Assembly (NCBI GenBank): GCA_024195265.1
Contig: JAJLRJ010000010.1
Span: 5,077,919-5,141,918 of the forward strand
Length of the DNA: 64,000 bases
Direction: 5' to 3'
From: Dendrophyllia cribrosa
Taxonomy: Eukaryota; Cnidaria; Anthozoa; Scleractinia; Dendrophylliidae
The first letter of the stretch is position 1, and every line of letters starts with the position of its first letter. Positions 59,501 to 64,000 of the stretch are shown piece by piece. The position numbers were made by a program, and so were the translations under genes. Below the pieces are notes generated by a model, which was not told where the DNA came from, searched no databases, and saw nothing but the letters and a program-made list of their open reading frames with translations.

Positions 59501-59803
59501 TCTCTTCAAAAATCAACACTTCAGAATTCCAATTCAATCTGGATAGTGCCCCAATTAGCAAGTGCTTCAATAAAATTTAAGTTTTATTTTACTCAGGCTT
59601 TGAACTATGCCAAGAATGTCCCTAAACCGAAGCAGTTGGCAAGTAAGAAGCAAAGCACCTGGTCTGGCAAACACGGCGAGGAGAATAGAGGTGATGACGA
59701 TCAAGATATCACTGTGCTTGAAATATTAAGAATGAGACATGAACAGGAGAAAAAAGAAGTTGAAAGCATAAGAAAAGAACTGGCTTCAAAAATAAGGTTG
59801 TGA
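56556..59803 (+). CDS. JHY: JHY homologue (juvenile hydrocephalus protein)
   Basis: Three exons (56556-57869, 58769-58915, 59597-59803), all phase 0, code 555 residues starting MENHKEKQSNDALEGK. The N-terminal ~400 residues are low in complexity, acidic then Gln/Tyr/Ser-rich. The C-terminal part carries what I recognise as vertebrate JHY (C11orf63) features: YTLKEYQNF, LAGGLGP, a KQREYA segment, ALNYAKNVPKPK and a final LEILRMRHEQEKKEVESIRK helix. JHY is needed for normal motile-cilia structure in ependyma in mice; a ciliary role here is inference. Intron 1 holds a MITE (57937-58071) and a SINE (58103-58465). The polyadenylation signal could be AATAAA at 59851. The gene lies 1.7 kb after ZPR1 on the same strand. 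Confidence 0.8.
57937..58071. mobile_element. MITE in JHY intron 1
   Basis: TTATTCAGCAACAAGTTGTG and a degenerate inverted right end (TGCACGACTTGTCACTAAAT) mark a relative of 55286-55637, lacking the nested element. Confidence 0.6.
58103..58465 (-). repeat. tRNA-derived SINE
   Basis: On the minus strand the head reads CCTGGTTAGCTCAGTTGATA with an A box, followed by a B box GGTTCGAACTCC at tRNA spacing. A ~250-bp body follows, ending in an ATT-repeat tail (AATAATAATAAT on the + strand). A fragment of the body recurs at 5655-5702. Confidence 0.8.
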
Positions 59804-60012
59804 TGCATGGTTTTCACGAGAGACACAAGGACGAGCATGAATGAAAGCAGAATAAACTGAGAAATTCAAGCACAAGAACAAGAATCAAACTACTTCAATG
59901 AGTTTGTAATGGTCAAACGGGAACAAGAGTTTAAACTCTGAGAGCACCAGGGTCAGTGAGAGTGCCTGTGAGGATGTGAGTTGAAGCCAAATGAGAGAGT
60001 ATAAATAATAAA

Positions 60013-60407
60013 TGGGTCATGTTAAAAGGAGTGCTATTTCTACTATAATCGTATCAATAACAAAATTCTTGATTGTAATTGGTCATCCGCGCGCCTATTC
60101 GTTACGTAATTGGCACGCGATCATGTGGGTGTCCAATTACAGCTATCCAATTACAAAAAGTTGTAATTGGATAGCTGTAATTGGACACCTACGTTGCGTG
60201 CGTCAATCAGGTGCACTAAATGGTTTTTTTCTTGCTGTTTCTTCCCGCTTTGAGTACTAAAAACTCCACGTAGACTTTTTAATCTCGAATTTTGTTATTG
60301 ATTCGATTAATTAGTAATTGAACTTCATGTCATACAATTCAGGGGTAATCGTGCTCGTAATTTAAAATCGTCCTCGTGCTACGCGCTCGGCTGATTTGAA
60401 ATTACTT

Positions 60408-60438
<31 letters not shown>

Positions 60439-61085
60439 AGTCCAATTACTATTACAAATACTGTTATTCTAACTAAAATTAGTAGTTAAAATTACTAATT
60501 AAAATAACAATAATTAAAAATTTCTAAAATTCAGATATTAAAATATTAAAAATGTGCACCTTAAATTACTGTTAAATTACTAATTAAATAATTATAATAT
60601 CCTATAATAGGTGTTCTGAAGGCTCTTCTGGTCCAGGTGGTGCTCAAATTACTGTTAAAAATGCAGTGATGCAACTCAGACCCAAAGCTACTTTTTCTGT
60701 TGGCTGCTGCGAGGGTTTGAACCCGGAAGACACCAAGTTAGGAGATGTGGTGATATCCTCTGAGCTTACAACTGAAGACTTCAAAACCCCAGTGGGAAAA
60801 AATATTGCCAACCTTATCAGGCATGCAGCTGATGGCTGGAAACCACCATTAACAAATGCAGAGGCTCAAAACATACAGGTACACCGTGACAGCAATATAT
60901 TGAGTGGCATGAATGCAGACAGTGCTAAACGACGCCGCATGTCTCACTCTGCAGTAATTGCTACGGAACATGAAGGACAAGGTGAGATTTTAATCCATTT
61001 TTGCAAGTTGGATGATTGTCTTGTTTTATTTTATGAGCTATTAGTCAAAAGTACATGTATTCTTTGGGTGCTGGTGTAGATCATT
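60013..61085 (+). repeat. 1.07-kb direct duplication, right copy
   Basis: This is the counterpart of 49893-50965, beginning just after the 3' end of JHY. It ends ATCATTTGCAG, where the left copy changes to ATCATTAAATC. Confidence 0.9.
60611..60981 (+). CDS. gene B PNP exon 2, second copy
   Basis: This 371-nt exon appears identical to 50491-50861, with the TATAATAG acceptor and GTGAGA donor intact. It codes from CSEGSSGPGGAQ to EHEGQG. It is the copy adjacent to exon 3 at 63170. Because 371 is not a multiple of three, using both copies in one transcript would shift the frame. Confidence 0.75.
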
Positions 61086-61222
61086 TGCAGTGCAAGACTC
61101 AATCTACACTGTGAAGTGTTTGAAGCTTTCTGTTTCCTACATTGTAGTTGCCCATGCAGGGCAGGACAAGTGAATTTCCAGCACAATTAACTTGCCTGAC
61201 AACTAGTCATTTCTAGCTGCAC

Positions 61223-62385
61223 GTATATGTATGTTGTGTTTAAAATGTTTCTTTGGTTTTGAAAATTTCAAACCAGTTCAATTTTTGTTTTCCTTAATTT
61301 GTCTTAGATTAATAACCATATTCTGGGACAATTAACCCATTGACACCTGAACCGCCCGTAACCGCCCGTACAAGACTCCACTGCTTTAAAAAATTGTAAC
61401 TTTCTCAATTGTGCGAACATTGCCTTAACTAGCAGTTGTGAGCATTGACTAGAAAGTCTTTCAAATTGAGATACCCAATAAACACAAAAAAGTCAGCGAT
61501 TTTTGCAGAATGTCAGCGTTTGAATTTGGACAATAACAAAAATTACCGTTTTTAATGTCATAGAAAAACAACAAAAATCACGTTTTTGCCTTTAGTTTTT
61601 TTTATTCAAATCATCGTGGCAAACCCAAAAGTCAACATTTACAGCAAAATTCAGTCCTAGTCCTAGCTTAGCAGTGAATTATTTTGCTCTTATTCGTTGC
61701 TCGGGCCTAGCTACAGCTTCTTATACTAGTGCATACTCACCTTGCCTCGATTTTCAACATCACCACCACACTGCATGCTGGGAAATAAACAGATTTTTTC
61801 GACAGCGTCCATTCCGTCCTCCACAATTTTCATATATATACTAAGTCCACAGCCACTCTGACCCACCGCCGAAATTTCGCGCTTGTTGTGTTCTCCTGTG
61901 GTCGCAACTTCCAAAATATGCTGCGGTAGGTCGAGAAATTCATCCAGACTCAAGTCCCAAAGCTACTTTGTTTCCAGGCGGCCATTTTCCCAGTTCAACG
62001 AGCAACGAGCCAAATTCGTAAACGAAGTACAACACCTAACTCGCTTCATTGAGAAGTGGACTCTGAACTACCTCCAAGCTTAATGATGCTCATCAGGCAG
62101 CTACTAAAGATGAAAAATGGCTGTGAACTTACCAAAAATCATAGATAATTCATATTGGACCCTTTATTGCAAATCAACCAAGCAAAATGAGATCGTCACA
62201 ATGACGTTTCCAGTAAACTCGAGCCTTCAGTGTTTTAGAACAGCAGCACTTTCAATGGTAACTCCAAATATGAAGTCACGAAATCCTATGGGGCGTGTGT
62301 ATGCAGAAAATCACTCAAAAACGTAAAAATCCTCAGGTTCAAAAAAATTTAAAGCAAAGAAAAAATGTAACCTGAATACAACATC
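61223..62385. mobile_element. GTTGTGGTT-family MITE split by a ~1-kb insertion
   Basis: The left half (61223-61331, with TTTCAAACCAGTTCAATTTT) and the right half (62336-62385, GGTTCAAAAAAATTTAAAGC) match the intact elements at 35679 and 41146. The 1-kb insert begins TTAACCCATTGACACCTGAA. Its right terminus is not clear. Confidence 0.55.
61741..61953 (-). CDS. candidate first coding exon, unknown
   Basis: A 71-codon frame starts MSLDEFLDLPQHILEVATTG and ends ENRGK at a strong CAAG/GTGAGT donor, in phase 0. The upstream minus-strand sequence contains AAAATGGCCGCC, a YY1-like element common near animal start sites. It lies inside the insert at 61332-62335, so it may be a captured or transposon-borne exon. 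I do not recognise the protein, and no next exon was identified. Confidence 0.35.
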
Positions 62386-63169
62386 AGTACAGTAAGTTGA
62401 TCTTGTTTTCTAGTTGTTACAGTTACTCCATATCTTGGCATGTTTGTCGGCTGAGTAGATATTGTTTGACTTTTTTTAGTGCATATATATATTAAGGGGA
62501 AAACAATATTACACTCAAATGATCTACCTGCTCCCGGGGGGGGGGGGGGGGGGGGGGTGGGTGATGGGGAGACCACAGGCCAAGTGCAGAGAACTTTGAA
62601 TTTTTTTTTTTTCTGGGGGGGGGGGGGGGGGGGGAGTTAAAATTTTATCTGGTAGCTTTTGGTATTTTAAATCTGGCAGGATTATGTTGGGGTTAACATT
62701 AATTTTTTTTGTAAAACAATTATCCATGATTAGTGTTCTTATAATCATCTGCCGAGCTAAAGCTTTTAGAAAATGGTTAGATGAGCTAATTACACTTCTG
62801 TTAACATCTCAATAAAAAAATATATGGATTTTTTTTTTAACCTGTGGGAATCATTTTTGGGTGTAATTTTGACTCAAGGGATTTTTTCGGTGTTAAAATT
62901 TGCCTTCATTCGTGTCCTTGTCATTTTTAAACCAGGGAAAGGAGTTTCTGGGGGGCATGGGGATGTGGAGGGGGGGGGGGGGGGGGGTGGGGGTGGCCTA
63001 TATGCAAGGAATTTTTTTTGCAGTATTTATAAAGAACGTTTCAGAATGAACAGGCAAGAAACAAGTTAAGCTAATTTTAACTTTAAGTGCTTGCAGCAAT
63101 ATCAACATGCTTGAAGAGAATTACTCTGAATTAGGTAATTGTTAATTTGTTTGTTATTATGTTTCTCAG

Positions 63170-63355
63170 GAATTTTTGTGGCAGCCCATGACCTGAAAAT
63201 TGAATGGGTGATTGTCAAAGGTATTTCTCATTTTACCGATGATTGCAGTGCTCCAGATAAGTCCTGGAAGTCTTATGCTTGTGTGATGGCAGCTTCTCTT
63301 GTGTCCAACATGTTAAGTGGTCCAATTGTGTTTAAACATTGGCCTCACTACGAAG
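63170..63355 (+). CDS. gene B PNP exon 3
   Basis: This 186-nt exon equals gene A exon 3 (5444-5629) in length and phase. It runs from acceptor TTTCTCAG to donor GTATGT. It codes GIFVAAHDLKIEWVIVKGIS, HFTDD and ACVMAASLVSNMLSG. It joins in frame to the exon 2 at 60611 (G+GA). The Ser-His in place of the usual catalytic Ser-Asp is shared with gene A. The following intron matches 6050-6490 up to the window end. Confidence 0.8.
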
Positions 63356-64000
63356 GTATGTGACAGACATGACCTGCTCTGCTAATTTTGATATTTTTTT
63401 TTGTTCATTGTTGCAATGTTGTTTTTTAATGTGAATATGACTGTGGGAGTAAGGTTAAATGCATGCAATATGCCACAATTTACTGCATGTGGACAGAAGA
63501 TCAGACCACTGTTCAAATTTCTACAAGGTAGTCATAATGATTTTGATCCCATGCCCCCCTGGCCAAACATTAGTAAGTGTTGCAGTCTGATTGATTTGGT
63601 AGTCTCAGAAGTGCCCAAGGTATTGTTGCCATAGTAACATGTATTGGGTTAGCGCTCCTTACTGCAACCTGTGTAGCTTTTTAAGGACATACAAATTTTG
63701 CTGGGTTGGCTGGGGAGTGTGAAGATATCCAATTTTTTTAGTCTAACCACATAATATTATTGGATTTAGCATCTTCTATACCTCTTGTTCCTCAGTCATC
63801 CAAGATTAAACTTTCAGCTCAGATTTTAACTTTCAGTGTTTACTTCCGGTAGAAAACAGTTCAGTGATAAATTTCACCATCTGCCTTCTACTTATTTTTT
63901 TAGTTGAGTCCTTTGTGTTTATAAATGAGCTGACTAATGTATTAATTTTGCTTAATGGAAATATATGTTGTAGTTAATTTTTTATTTCAGGTAATTTTTA

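Overview
This window is animal nuclear DNA. It is AT-rich, its genes are split by GT-AG introns, and it is full of transposon debris. A PNP-type (purine/uridine phosphorylase-like) domain joined to a NACHT ATPase and leucine-rich repeats is an immune-receptor architecture I associate with anthozoan cnidarians. A stony coral or sea anemone is therefore the best guess, by inference only.

Layout. (1) 0-17.6 kb: NLR-like gene A on the + strand. It has a 5' UTR exon, three PNP exons, a short linker, a pre-NACHT exon, one large NACHT-LRR exon and a set of tandemly duplicated 3' exons coding short acidic tails. Its introns hold a minisatellite, a Mutator-like element with a 9-bp target duplication, foldback elements and a SINE fragment. 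(2) 17.7-20.7 kb: no host gene; a LINE fragment and tandem repeats. (3) 20.7-30.1 kb: a satellite array of about 38 monomers of ~240 bp, each bounded by a ~34-nt inverted repeat. (4) 30.1-33 kb: a 1.86-kb terminal-inverted-repeat element. (5) 33.2-49.5 kb: a CRE/TATA promoter and a chain of probable noncoding 5' exons, several of them duplicated, leading to gene B, a paralogue of gene A. (6) 49.5-64 kb: gene B PNP exons 1, 2 and 3. Its exon 2 occurs twice (50.5 and 60.6 kb), and between the copies lie the 3' half of ZPR1 and a complete-looking JHY homologue, all on the + strand. Gene B's NACHT part would lie beyond the right edge.

How it fits together. Genes A and B are recent duplicates: positions 1-2552 match about 47336-50861, and 5444-6490 matches 63170-64000. 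The ZPR1/JHY block is bracketed by a ~1.07-kb direct duplication and starts beside a 127-bp palindrome. That looks either like a recent insertion into gene B or like an assembly join. Exon boundaries and reading phases agree across all gene A exons, so the model is firm for the exons listed; promoter and UTR exon calls are inference. All family names come from motif recognition by eye, without database searches.
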